Below, piece by piece: positions 50,361 to 63,400 of a stretch of DNA of 64,000 nt; within the stretch, counting starts at the first letter, position 1; the number at the start of each line of letters is the position of its first letter. Source of the DNA: Acanthornis magna. Taxonomy: Eukaryota > Chordata > Aves > Passeriformes > Acanthizidae. Location of the stretch: contig JAWUZG010000029.1 of NCBI GenBank assembly GCA_036785705.1, positions 14,647,501-14,711,500 on the forward strand. The letters are read 5' to 3'. Under the pieces are notes generated by a model. That model worked only from the letters and a program-made list of their open reading frames with translations, was not told where the DNA came from and made no database searches. Made by a program: the position numbers and the translations under genes.

Positions 50361-50410
50361 ATGATGATCTTAAGGGTCTGTTTCAACCTAAATAACTCTA
50401 TGATTCTATG
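50361..50410 (+). mobile_element. CR1 LINE tail, about 50 bases
   Basis: ATGATCTTAAGGGTCTGTTTCAACC followed by AACTCTATGATTCTATG is the extreme 3' end of a CR1 copy (consensus near GATCTTAAAGGTCTTTTCCAACC), with the terminal microsatellite. The rest of the element is absent, making this an extreme 5' truncation. An A-rich stretch follows. Confidence 0.85.
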
Positions 50411-51772
50411 AAAATTTAAAAAAAAATAAAAATGCAGGTATTGGCAAACTCTCCCTGTTGTCAGTCCGCTCTTTCCAGGTTTTGAAACTATGAGCTTAGG
50501 AAGGTGCACTTTCGGATGACATTTCCCTCATAAGAAGAAGTCTGCAAGAAAGAACTGCCCTGAACTTTGACTGTGCTGTCACTGGTGTTATTGCCTGGAA
50601 ATGAGATAAGGGATGTGAGGTGGAATGTCCTGAGGTCCTGCAGGGCACTTCCTGTGACCTGGCTGTTGAATAGAAATGGAGCATATCTAATAAAATACAA
50701 TTAAAGAAAGAGATTTGTGTGAAAAAGCCTCAACAGACAGCCTCAGTCAACTAGAAATATATTGATTGATCTGTAATGAAAGCAAACACAGTAACAGAAG
50801 TACAAAGACTAATAGAAAACACATTTGAAATGTGTTGATGAAACTAAGAATTAGATCGTGCATGTGTTCTTTTTTTTGTTTTGTTGTGGGTTTTTTATAA
50901 CAGATAAAAAAGATACGTTACTAACAAGTACAGTGTCACCAACTTCAGTCTTGTAGATGGAGAAAAAAAAGTGAAACCCCATGATGGATACCCAATAGCA
51001 TACTGTAAACCAATGTCAGGGCTGAAAGTGGAAATCCCAATCATCCAATTCCTGCATTTATTTTACAGTCATTATACATCCAAGCTCCCTAACCAGGATG
51101 TAAGCCATCCTTTAAATGACAGAAAAAGAAAAGTCTCTCTATAAAAGAAACCATATCTTTTCTTAGAAGATGAAAGATTTAAACAATTTCACAGACGAAT
51201 TGTGATAAAATATTGCAAATGGAATCATGATCCTTATCTGAACAGTAATTTCCCTTTACATCATGAAACAAAATACCCCCTCAAAGGAGAAACTAAACAG
51301 TATAAAGATTCCTGATTGGTATGCAAATACTGTTGGCTTCAGCTACTAATAGCGAACTACTTTAAAGAGGTGTTTCCACTCAATAAGCTTAAGTAATCAA
51401 AACTCTGTTTCCCTTCTATCTCTAATCTCTGGTTCCTACTCTACACTTGATATCTACTTTTGCTTCTTGATATACCTAAGATTAAGGTGTGTGTGAGTTG
51501 CTTGTTATTGAATAGAATAAAAAATTGCACATGTAGTTACTAGCAATGTTTTACTTCATCGAACTAAATCTAATCATGTTAGTAATACACTCCGTCCTAG
51601 TTAGCTGAGGCTTTCTTTTGTTGCTTCCTTTCACCAACACCAGGCACTTTTAAATGTTCTAGAGAATTCTGTACTCTTGGGTTCATAAAACAAACAAAAA
51701 AAAATTGTGAGGAAAATAGAAATAATTATTCATTCAGCATATATTGAAAAAAAGGAGTTATGTCAATGAGGG

Positions 51773-51958
51773 ATTAATTTTAATTATTTATATATTTATA
51801 TATTAAATATTTTAAATTTTATTTATTTATAATTTATTTTTTATATTTATATTTATATAATTTATTTATATTTATTTATATTTATATTTATAAAATTTAT
51901 TTATAAATTATAAATATATTAAATATTTAATTATTAATTTTAATAATAATTAATTAAT
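51773..51958. repeat. 186-base tract of only A and T
   Basis: No G or C occurs from 51773 to 51958. The core is made of TTTATA and TTATATTTA units with a loose period of about six. It then passes into AAATTATAAATATATTAAAT and TAATTAAT words. It is a low-complexity expansion that is expected to melt easily. Confidence 0.95.
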
Positions 51959-52389
51959 CTTTAATTTCATAAAGATCTGCTTGTGACTTGACCTGTGTGC
52001 TGAGTGCAGAAGGGTGAAACATTCACAGGACTGCCTATGCACAGCTTTACATCTTTGCTTTGAAGGAGACAGGTGAATAAAAATCAGTTTGAGCACCGCC
52101 TTCACTGTCTAAACAACCAAGCAAACCTTGAGTGCTACTTTGGCTTCTGTTCAAAATTCTAGGTGGCTCAGCTGAATAAACTCAGCTGTGTGTGGTGACA
52201 GGCTAAGCCTAATCTCTTCAGGAAACATCCCCAGCCCTGGCTCCTCTACCATGCTGTATGCAACATGTTTAACCCCTGAGGGACACAACTCATGCAGAGG
52301 CACTGCCTGCTACAGTTGGGCAATCTAGTTCTTCAAGGAGTTAATGTTGCTCATCCAAAGCCTAAACACTTTCAGTCTCTCTGTATTGC

Positions 52390-52570
52390 TTCACACAGCT
52401 GTGATGCACTTTTAATTTTATTAGGAATTTAATAATATTTCAATGTAATTGGTTATGTACAGTCCTAGAGAGCAACAAACGTGCTCGACTAAATGATTTT
52501 AAAATGCATAAAGCAAAGTGACAATTCATGTCATCAAAGAATTTTGGCCACATGCTCCCTCCAAATAGAT
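52390..52570. promoter_or_regulatory. Candidate conserved enhancer-like element
   Basis: Unique AT-rich sequence with TTTAATTTTATTAGG, TCAATGTAATTGG, and an inverted TGACA...TGTCA pair at 52519-52533 (TGACA is the core bound by TALE homeodomain factors such as MEIS). Suggestive composition only. Confidence 0.18.
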
Positions 52571-54247
52571 TTTAAAAATCCATAAAAAGACAAAAAACAA
52601 AAGACAAGGATTATAAAGAAATCCACGCTTTTCATGTTTCTGAATAGGTTCATCTGTACCACCCTTCTATTGGTATCTATCCTTATTATAGGCTTTCATG
52701 CAAAATGCCAATGTAACATAAATTCTTCATAAATATCAAAACTGTAATTATATATGCTACATTCCTGACAATTTGCTTGTATTTTGACATGAAAACGCTA
52801 TGCTATCAAACAACCCTCACTCTATCCCCCTTTATCATTCAGAGTGGTAGGTATTTGTTTAAAAAAAATTAGCCAGCTGGAAAGACAGAATGATGGGCAT
52901 TGAACTACCCATGAAGAGAAAATCATTGATTGTGAAGCCCTTTTTAGAAAGAGTACATATATTCAATTTGTTTGTCTTCTCTAAAAGAAAGCACACAGAA
53001 GAGTATCAGAGCAGCATCATCATAACCTACGACTCACACATCGATGCCAAAGTAACAAAGGATGCTTTGAATAACCTTTGACATTTCATCAAGAGTGCTA
53101 CGTCCAGATGAAAAATAATGTTACTAGTACTTTTTTCATTTTGCTGTGAATATCCCAATAAAAAACCTCTCTAGTCTATTTGCAGATAAATACTAAAACA
53201 TTTTTTATGAGTAAAGCCAATGGATCTACAAGGTTAAGGCCATTGTTTTTCAGTGATCTACAGTTTCAGGTGCTTTTTCTGTGCACTCAGGCTACAGCTC
53301 TCAATCAGCTTCTGAAAATTACATCCAAAGTAACTCAATAGCACTATGTACTATTCAATCAGAGAAAGCAGTCTGCATCCCATTCATTATACTCTAAAGT
53401 GCAACTTATAAATATTATTTTAGAAATATATGTATAATATAAATAGGGAAATAAACTTCTACAGATACATTTGTTCATGCACACACAGAAGAATTAAAAG
53501 AAAATGTTACCATAACATAACCAACTCAAACAACCAAAGAGAATTCAGAAAAAGAAAAGACACATATAGCACCTATATTACATTTAGATGGAGTATTTTC
53601 ATCTACAGCTAATGGATATGCAAGATGAACTTCCTCATTGGCAAGTTATTCCACTACAAGTTTTTTATTATCTCAAAAGAATTTGGTAATAGTCAAGGTT
53701 CCAGAACAGATACCAAATTTGATTTTGTGGTCTGTTTCCGAGGAACTAATTTCTCACTGAAAGACGAAAATGGTCATTGGAAATTACTCCATGATCTCAC
53801 TGAATGGTCACAGGTGGTGAGAGCTCAGACCAGAGTTCAAAGATGTCAAAGAAGGGTTTGTGCTTTAAGGCACTTGTCCAGAAAGGGTTTCAAGTTCCTC
53901 CACCTGGCTTATCCTTCCCATATGGAATTTAAATTCTACTTATTAATGCATGCAAGGAAAGGGGCACAGACTGGACAAGTTGTTGGTATGCTCTGGGAAT
54001 CCAGTTATGAGCAGAGACCTCTACCACAAAACATGCTTGGATAAGTCAATTGCTCTCTTTTTCTGATACAGCTCATTAGAACAGGGTCTGAATTCAATCT
54101 GTCCTTCCCCCAGATGTCCATATCAACAGCCATAAAAGTATATTTCATCTCTAAGGATTGCACACAAAATGTACATGTTGAAGAATATCTAAGAGGAGAC
54201 TTTGACAAAGGCTCAGTCAGCCTTGACTTGGGGACTCTTAGATTCCT

Positions 54248-54271
54248 CTTTTCAGAAGCCTTTTCAGAAGC
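54248..54271 (+). repeat. Perfect 12-base tandem duplication
   Basis: CTTTTCAGAAGC occurs twice without a gap and a partial third copy (CTTCC) follows. Small slippage event. Confidence 0.9.
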
Positions 54272-56369
54272 CTTCCTATGAAGCAGTAGTATGCTTAATT
54301 AAAGGAAATGTTTCTTGTAGAAAACCAGCTCTCCTTGTAATGAATCTTTTGATGTTGAAACAGTCCCAGGTTTTGTTTGCTACAACTTTTAAGTGGGAAA
54401 GAGCAAGACGAAGACAAAACGATATAATTACATAGAGGCAACGACAGATGTTGCAAATTGTGGTAGAAGCAAAAGAAATAGAAGATTAATGGCAATTACA
54501 GTAATGATAGAAATAACAGCTATCAAGTCAGGTAAGCCAGGCAACAAGAGCAGCAATAAGGAAAGAAGAAAGACTTACAATTATCTTTGGAGTTCCATCC
54601 CTTCTCACTAAGCAGATGTTCATGAATCAACAATTTAACCTCTAAGCATTTGAATCAAAATCTGGTATTAGTAACAATTCATAAATATTACTTAACTGAA
54701 GCAAATTATGCACAGAAGGAATTATACAAACCTGAAGTAATTTGTGGGGAGTAGATCCCCTAGTTAGGAGTTGCATTGCTCTTCTTCATTGGAAATCTTT
54801 TCCATCTGTTTTATTTTAATATAGCTTCTCACCTCAATTTCACTAGTATGGATAGGCACAGTTTGGCTCAGAAAGGCAAAATAACGAACGTGGTCTATGA
54901 ATGATGTGTTCAAGCATTCCATGCACTAGGTTGAAAATACAAATGAAAAATTAAATAACTCAATGTACTGAGGTGAGAGTGTAATAAAGCTACATATTGG
55001 GAGAGGTGGCTCCATAGGAGTTCCACATATTCATTCACCGAAATCCCCCCTATTTTTTACTTTAACATCTTCCTAATTGTTCAGTGTTCTGTTGTCAAAA
55101 TCTGTTTTGTTGTCACTCTCTATCCTCAGGTATATCTTCTCTTAAGATGAGACAGCTGTAAGTATTTGCACTCTTGTTTTTGCCTCTCCTTGGGACAAGC
55201 TTATGAGGGTGGAACTTTACCAGTATATTTAAGGATTCACTCTGGTGATAACAATAGTTAATTAGTGGGGGCGCAAAACACAAAGAAAAGAAAAAGGACA
55301 AATTAGTCCACAATAATTAAGGCAGAATATAATTACAGTACTAATTAGAATGGTTTTCCAGTAGGAATGGATAATTTAAATATGAACAAAAAAACACAAT
55401 AATGAAAGACTCTGCTGCTGCAACATCTCTTTTACTTTCCAGTACTCTGAGAATAGAACCGATAACATCACCAAATTTTTTCTGCTATCTATAATTCCAA
55501 ATATTGTACTGTATTTTTATGATTTATTTGAAGAATGCTCTTTCATGACATTACCAAACTTCCTTTCAGCTTAAATCCCGGGGCTACTGCTTTACAAATT
55601 AGAAAGGGTGTAGTTTTTAAAAATTTATCCTTGAGAGTGTCCCAAAAAATAACCAAAAGCCAAGTAAGTTATTAGTTCCTACAATAAACAGTTCTTAATT
55701 AATTTACTGGAAGATTTGTACACTTCTTAGTTTTAGTGAGGTATTTCTAGGGCAAAACTAGTAAATAATAAAGAGCATTTATTTGTACAAAAGAATAAGT
55801 CAAGGCTACTTTGAATAACTGATACCTTGCATTTCACCCCCCCCAAATTCGCATATCATGCTACCATAAACTTAATGTCTTCTGAGTGAAATCTTTATTA
55901 CATAAAGATATGGTACTGTTTTCACAATCAGTATGGAGAGGCTTTCACTCTTCCCATAGAATGCAGGTAATAAAGTAATTGAAATGTTGAAATACAGGTA
56001 TTTTCACAGAATTTTTGTCCCTCAGATATTTTATTCCCATGATCAACCAAATAAAGTAATTAAAAAATCTGTTTTTCAACATTCTGTATTTAAGATGAAA
56101 AGAATATAAAGAAATACAATATAACCATAACAAATCTAAATGGAAAATCTGCAAAAAACATTGATCTGAGAACCAACAAAATATTCAGTGAATTTTTGAA
56201 TGCATGCAAACTGGACAAAAATACCTGTCTCAAGATTGGGAGACTTTTAAAATTTGACTTCAAACAGAAGCAACAAACTATCTTGCTTGATCTTGAAATC
56301 AACAAAAATGAATCTATCCTAAACCAGATAGCCTTTGGCATAGTCTATGTTCTCACAACATGGAAAATG

Positions 56370-56640
56370 AAATAATTCTGCAAATTTAATTTATAATTAT
56401 TTTAAGATAGTTTTACTTACCGAATTGCTCACATGGAAAAGGGAAACATAATCTCTCATTATGATGGCCGAAGAACTGAAATTGTACTCTATGTGTTTAA
56501 TTAAAGCGGATGGTGCATCTGAAGATAATTTTTTTTGAAATTCATTATGATGGCATTAGCAAGTTATTAAATAAGAAAATTAATTGAGAATATTATGTTT
56601 TGTAGGGCTATGGGGTTGACCAGTAATTTCTAATTATTTT
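56370..56640. promoter_or_regulatory. Candidate conserved enhancer-like element
   Basis: A 13-base word TCATTATGATGGC is repeated exactly at 56456-56468 and 56542-56554. A TTTAATTAAA homeodomain-like palindrome lies between them (56496-56505). The surroundings are unique AT-rich sequence with AATTAATTG. Repeated identical words around a homeodomain site suit an enhancer, but the evidence is weak without conservation. Confidence 0.25.
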
Positions 56641-56822
56641 CTGGGTAATGTTTTGCTGCAGTTGTAGCTGTTTCTCTACATATAATCTTCAGATGTGTAT
56701 TTGGTTTTGACTAACTGTTATTTCCCAACTCCTATAATTCCATATCTGCCTGAATGCTACAATCAAACAAATCAGTCTTCTGAAGGCAAACAGCTTCTGG
56801 GCAGGAAGAGACTATGTTTAGT

Positions 56823-56854
56823 GAAGGAAAGGGAAAGAAAAAAAAAAAAAAGAA
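56823..56854 (+). repeat. 32-base purine tract with A14 run
   Basis: GAAGGAAAGGGAAAG is followed by a long adenine run and GAA, all purines. Simple repeat. Confidence 0.85.
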
Positions 56855-57005
56855 TGCAAAGGAAATCACTCCTGATCCCCTTCAAGCAGACCAACACCCA
56901 GCCACTCTTCAAGCAACTGTGAACTTGGAAGTCACATTTTCTTCCTCTACCCCCAGTTTCTATGCATGATGCTTTATGGTATGGAATATGTCCTTGGTCA
57001 TTTAA

Positions 57006-57420
57006 GGAATACATTTCAACACATATAAGTACCTGAAGGGAGGGCATAAAGAAGAGAGGGCCAGGCTCTTTCCAGTGGTGCCCAGTGGCACAGGACCAGA
57101 GGCAGTGGGCAGAGCACTGGAAAGTAAAACTTTGGTTATTTTGCCTTTTTGAGCCAAGCTTAGCTTATCCACAGGAGTGACACTGAGGTGAGAAGTTGTA
57201 TTAAAACAAAACAGACAGAAAACACCAACATCAGGAAATGCTGCTTCACTGTAGGGATGATTGGACACAGGTTGCCCAGGGAGGTTGAGTCTCCCACCTT
57301 GGACACTTCCAAAAAGCCTAGAAATGGTCCCAGGTAACCAGTTCCTTACCAGAGCAGAGGGTTTGGACCTGGTGACCTCCAGAGGTCCCTTCCAAGCCTT
57401 TTGCAATTCTGTGATTCCAT
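57006..57420 (+). mobile_element. CR1 LINE, 3' end with terminus
   Basis: Plus-strand CR1: AGTACCTGAAGGGAGGGC, AGGCTCTTTCCAGTGGTGCC, ACATCAGGAAATGCTGCTTC, GGTTGCCCAGGGAGGTTGAG and finally GGTGACCTCCAGAGGTCCCT with AATTCTGTGATTCCATG. It spans the ORF2 C-terminus and the whole 3' untranslated region but the reading frame is broken. The 3' wording differs from the copies at 8.3 and 15.7 kb, so it is a third subfamily. A 134-codon minus-strand open frame (57002-57406) is its antisense shadow. Confidence 0.94.
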
Positions 57421-60400
57421 GAATATTTACTTTTCCCCATCATATCTTTTATTCTTCATTTCCATCCCTCAATTGATGTTTTTGTGAATGCACCTTGAAC
57501 CACATAATTCCCCAAACTCGCAGAGCTTATGGAAAGCATAATTATATCTCTAAGTACTATCACGTGTATCACACATGATTTCTTTTTTTTTTCTTTGTGG
57601 AGCATGCCTTTTCCAAAGAAATGATGAACACCGTTCTCCCATGTGTACTGATCTGAGGCAATGACATTGCTCACTGATCATCGCTTCACTCAGTATTTCA
57701 TATCTTGTAATTTTCCCATAAATTACCTGAGGATGTGCTCTATGTTAATGCACACTTCAGTAGCAATCAACCATTTGCATGAATCCATATAAAGAACATT
57801 GTAGCAATGCTTTTCACACTATCATTAACATAAATTGCAACCTTCCTAATATCCCTTCTTATTTACAGCTGACAGGATGGGGGAATTAGCTATGGGTAGA
57901 GTCCTTCCTGATGTAAATCTCCATATTTAATACTGTTTAAAAAACATTTTCCAGGCAAAGTATGCTGACCTGTGGCTCTTGGCCAGCAGCAAATTCAAAC
58001 AAACTAGAAAAATGGTATAAAATAAATTGGAAGAAATGACACTCTAATACAAATACTGAAATATGTGCACTGTGAAGGAGTCATTTTGACTATCATACAC
58101 TTAATATTGTACTGACCAGACGGAAATATATTACCTGTTGTTTATAGAAATATTCTTATAAACCAAACATCAGAGCTAGTAAAAACCCAGATTTCCTCTC
58201 ATCACTATTACATATATTAGGTTATGAAATCACTTCCATTTCCAAATTTGAAAAATTAGCTGCAATCAAAATTTAGTCCCTGGTCCTTAAAATCAATCAA
58301 GTTAGCATTAAGGTTGATGAAAAGCCAATTAATTGGTAAATAAACAGGATCTGTACTTTGATATTTAGTGTAAAAAGCCAGAATGTTATCAAATGACAGC
58401 AATACTTCTAGATGACTGCAGGATGAGGATGGTTGTGCTTGTGCAAAACAGGAAATCATTTTCCTCTGAAATATGGTGCAATTCAGTAAGTTGTATTGAC
58501 AGAAATATTCTGCATAAATCATATAATAAAACATAACTGTAGTAATTTCACCTGGCAATTAACTTAATAAAAATAAATGACAATAAAAATTGCCAAATTC
58601 TTTAATAATTTTGATAAATGTTGTCCATCTTACAAATAAATAAAAATCAAGTAGAAACTACGAAAATGCACTAACAGCACAAGTCTGACCACTGCCAATG
58701 TGATTCAACCTGGAACAGATTAATTTTTGTGTCAAAACATCTTTCCCTCCTGAAAACATGGTTTTTACCTAATGAAAGTGTTAATTATCAAACTTTAGAC
58801 CAAAAACAACTGAAGGAAGAAAAGAACCATAAAAACTGAATTATTGTTTTATATTTTTTAAACATTAATACAGTTATTAATTTATTAGCTGTAAAATGTG
58901 AAACATATAATAACTTGACCTGAAGAAGCTTATCATTTAAAACTAGATTTTAAAAAATGTTTGCTCTGTTTTTCTTATTCTCCCCGACATTCAGCCAAGC
59001 AAAAATAAATTGCTCACACTATCCTGTAACAGCTGTTGTAGGAGATTGTTGGCTGTTTGATAGGTGCCAGGTGATGATTATATTACATTCAGCATATGAC
59101 CAGAATGAAGTAGAGAGAGACTTTCAATTCATTTTATCGTGATAGCTGAGCAGCCACACAGTAAAACAATTTTCAAGCATTACTGTTTTGTGTGGGATCC
59201 AAAGCAGTCAGACCTGATTGTAGAACTCTGCATTTCAATATTTAAAAAATTTTCTATACATGCCAGTTTTCAATTAATAAAACCAATTATAACACAAACC
59301 TTTCAGCTTTTTTATGTTCTTCAGTCACACATTTAGAATTAAATTCTAACATGTATTTAAATTGGAGTTAATACTTAAGTTGATCAGGTGCACTTGGTTG
59401 AGCCCTCTAAAGAAACTCTAGGAAAGTAACTTCTTGGACTATACTTCCTTTTTAACTTTTATTTAGATAATTTCATATCAGAGAATGAAAAAGGATACTG
59501 ACCTCAAGAGCCCGTGAAGAGATTTTTTAGTGCATCCCAAAGCAAAACTCCAGGGTTGACAGCTATTTAAGAAGCTAGTTCGATTTCAAAGCCACTTTAG
59601 ATTAGGACATATTTCTACAAATTCTATGTTCATCAAAGCAAATGTGGATTTATTGTACCATAAAATTCCTGTGATGTTTTGTGTGAAACTGGAAAGCATT
59701 TAGTTCTAAAATGCTTTTGAAGGAAAGAAACAGCAGCTATTTTTTTTTGCCTCACAGACCAGGACATGTCCAGGCACTCAAAGCTATTGTGTTATTTATT
59801 GTCCTACAACTTGCTCTGCATTTTCAAAAAGCTTTATTTTTAAAACACGGCAAATCCCATTAAAGTTATTCAGAACCCGAAAACAGCTTGTGTGGCAAAT
59901 TGAAATTTCATTGTTCTACTGACCTCAAGGAAGTTGCACTAGATGTGACTTTATTCAACTTAGAACTTTGAAGTACTGTTGAATTTTTCCAACTGCATAA
60001 AACTATTCAACCATTTTTAATATTCCAGATTTTTATTATTCTGCACCACCTCCATACTTTCTAGACTCCTTCCATGGCACTCTTAATTTCCCCAAGCCAA
60101 GCTAATATTAGCACAATAGTTTCAATTAAACTAACTCCAACTTGAGAACAAAGAAATTAAAGTCAACAATGATCCTTTCAGTATATTTTCATTGGCTTCC
60201 ATAAATCTTTCATTTACTACATATACAGTGTTTTGGATTCTCCATCATTTCCTAAAAATTGCACTACGTTACCCCCTTCCCAAGCAGTCTTCAAATTTCA
60301 CAATCTCTCTAGAGTACTGCTGATATATAAATTCTATATCTCCACCTGCTAAACAATGATCCTCTTTCACCACTCCCAATATCCTTTAAACCCTTGCCCA

Positions 60401-63400
60401 TCTTCTACAGAAGAGTCTGAAAACGATTTGAAGGGGAGTAACACAGATAGAAGTGGCGTCTCCAAACAAATTTTCAGTTTAAAAAAATGATGAGTGGAAG
60501 CAATAAGCCTTCCACAAGTACTAATAAGAGTTAGTCAGTTATAAAGTAGGCAAGAGAGGAAGAAAAAAGTAGTCAAAAACATGAAACAAAGGATACAAAA
60601 GAGAATGAAGGGAAAAAGGCAAGAAAATTAAAAAGGTAAAAATTTATTAAAGCAATTGTTTTTCTTAGTATTGAAGCTATTCATTATTATACTTTCTACT
60701 TTTTTCTTTACAAAGTTACTGTTAAAATGCCCAACGACAGCTGAAAATTTAGACTGTATATCATGAATATTTAGAATCTTCCTGACCTTTTGAAATGCCT
60801 GTTTTGACAAAGTTATAATTTAGAAATATTTGAACAAGTTTTACTACCTATATATATATATATATAAAAGAAATAGCTTTCTGGCCTGTTTGAAAATTCT
60901 AGCAGTAATAAAATGTATGAGTAAAATAGAGTACCAAGCTATGAGGGATAAAACATGAAAAAAATTTTTTAGGTTAAGTTTGTAGAAAGAACATCACAAT
61001 AAGGCAACAGAGAAATAATTTCCCTTCAATATTAAAATGTTCTATTTGTGGAAATATCTATATTTTAGTAAAAATCGGTCATCAGAAATAAACAATAATT
61101 TGTGGTGTTGATAATCCCAGCATTGTAATCTGCATTTATATTTGACATCTTTTTGTTTTAGGTTGTGTTTTTTATTTAGAATAATTACAGATATTACAAG
61201 TTTTTTCATTAATATAGGAGGAATATTGGGAGGTTCCTGTTTGGAATTTGTTATGAAACTCTTAATCATAGACTCCGGCCAATTTTTATATATTACTGTA
61301 GCCCTTAGGTATCCCTCTGGCAAACATTGGCAATAACAAGTTTGATATATTTTTTTCAGAATTTTGTCACATAATTTTCTATATGAAAATACAAAACAGA
61401 ACAGAATCCCACTTTTTCTAGAATGACAGACATCCCAGTCATTACCATTTCTTAAGTTTCTCTTTAAATAATGAATGATCCCCTAAAGTAGATTATTTAA
61501 AAGCTAAAGAGATAGACAAGACAGAAAAAGTTGCTTGCTGTAACTTCCCTTCAACTTTATTCATGAAACTTCTTGTTAATTACAGATTTTGATCTTTGAT
61601 ATAATCAGACCTAAGCAAGCTATTACTTGCTCTCTTGGATAAATTATCATATCAGGAACACAATCTCAAGATGTTCTGTGAATTTCAAACATGCCATTCC
61701 TTTAGTTTGCAGAATTGCAAGTGAGTTAATAAAAGCTTCTGCAGAGTGAAATATAATCTGCCTACAAGAATCATGCTAAGCCATATGCATATGAGCGAGG
61801 GAATTCACTCATGTATGCCATTTTCTATCGGCCAAACTTGCAACATAATGCAAAGAAATCTTTTGTGGCTCTAGAGAGGGCTTCTACTACTCTTCAGCAG
61901 GGCTGAATAGAGCTAAGAACTCCTAGTATCCTCCCCCAGTACTAATTCCAAGGGCATGCAAGTCCCAGGAGCCCTGGCTGCAAAGGAAGGATACTTTCTG
62001 GAGTGCTTTGCCACTCTGGTCCTTCTTTAATTCCCATTAGAGAACCTATCATAACTGTTATGCCTCCCTGCCTACCACTGCCCATCCATTTGCCTTGGAA
62101 GGATACCCAGACTGGCAGCAAACAGCGTGTTCAGGTTACCCAGGGCATACCCAGGCTGTGTTTGGAAAACAAGGCTCTGAGAACCAATGCAAATGTGCCT
62201 TGCCCTCAGTGTTATTCTCCTTGAGTTCATAGACAGATCAAACCTAGTGTCATATGCCTGATATTTGAGAATTAATTTTATTTGAAATCAAATTATTTTA
62301 TGAATCGAAATACTTTTAAAAAGAGAGCAGGGAGACTTACAAATATGAAAAATGACAAATTGAAGATGCCACTAACTTTTCTGATGAAATACAGAGGCAT
62401 TAGGAATAAAATAGCAGCAAGAAGATGCTCACCACCTTACTCTAGTGGAATATTGTTAATAATCAGTCTTAATAGAGGAGATAGGATTTCAGTAAAATTC
62501 ATGTTGCTGCCATTACTGTTGCAGTACAATTAAACTGAGAGAAATCTCAAATAATACCCTGAAGTAGGAGAGAAATAATTTTAAAATTTGTTTTGATCCT
62601 GCTCAACTTATTTATTTATGATTTTGTTAACAAGAAAGCATTGCTATTTTTCAGTCATTGACGAAGATGGGAAGCTATTTTATTATCATCTGTCAGTCAT
62701 AACTCTTAACAAGGATTACAAAGTTTGGGAGACAGAGAAAAATGGTCCTTTAAAAGACTGAATTGAGAGGAAATTTTTTGTGAGTTTGTTCTTAAAATAT
62801 AGATAGACAGTGAATCCTTGATGAATAGGTATATAATGAAAGGATTACTGAAAATAGCATGATGTTCAAAAAATCAATCGAACCTTTTTTCTCTTTCCCT
62901 GAGCATTTCTTCATATATTTTCACTACCTTGAATAAAGTAAAATCTTGTCATAGATTGCAATAATAATACTACAAACATTGGAATTGCTTATTATTTTTC
63001 TTATGCTCACTGGAATCCTTATAGGATAAAAAACCCAGTCAGCCCACAGAGAATGCCAAGTGATTTGACATAATGGGCAACAGGATTACCTTTCTTTTGT
63101 CCAGAATCTACTGTATAATACCAAACCTGCGTGTGGGTCCAAAGAAAAGTAGAGATTGACACTGGGATGCTGCATGCAAACATGGCTCAATTTCCTGTGT
63201 ACATTTTATTGAAATATATGGGTATATTCAGTTGCTCCACTTTGAAAATGAGCCAGCTGGATGTCAGGAAGAAGTTCTGTGGATAAAACCTTACTTTTAT
63301 CAAAGGAAAGACCTAATATGGCCTTTGGCAGACTTTCAGTTACCACTCTATCCATTTTTTACTAATTCTGCATTCACAAAATCTTGCTGGTGTTACTTAT

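Larger units (their letters stand above)
50411..57005. other. AT-rich noncoding sequence, about 6.6 kb
   Basis: No host gene, RNA gene or transposon was recognised. A 139-codon plus-strand open frame at 53625-54044 lacks any motif that I recognise and is likely chance. Local features are listed separately. Confidence 0.6.

Noticed and set aside
52060..52340. GC-richer patch as a possible exon or repeat
   Set aside because: No open frame with splice sites and no match to a repeat family that I recognise.
53625..54044. 139-codon open frame on the plus strand as a possible gene
   Set aside because: No recognisable domain, signal peptide or splice context; likely chance. Transcript or protein evidence would change this.
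57002..57406. 134-codon minus-strand open frame
   Set aside because: Antisense to the CR1 3' end at 57006-57420.
61900..62225. GC-richer patch with a 73-codon open frame
   Set aside because: No domain, repeat or splice structure recognised; composition alone is not enough.
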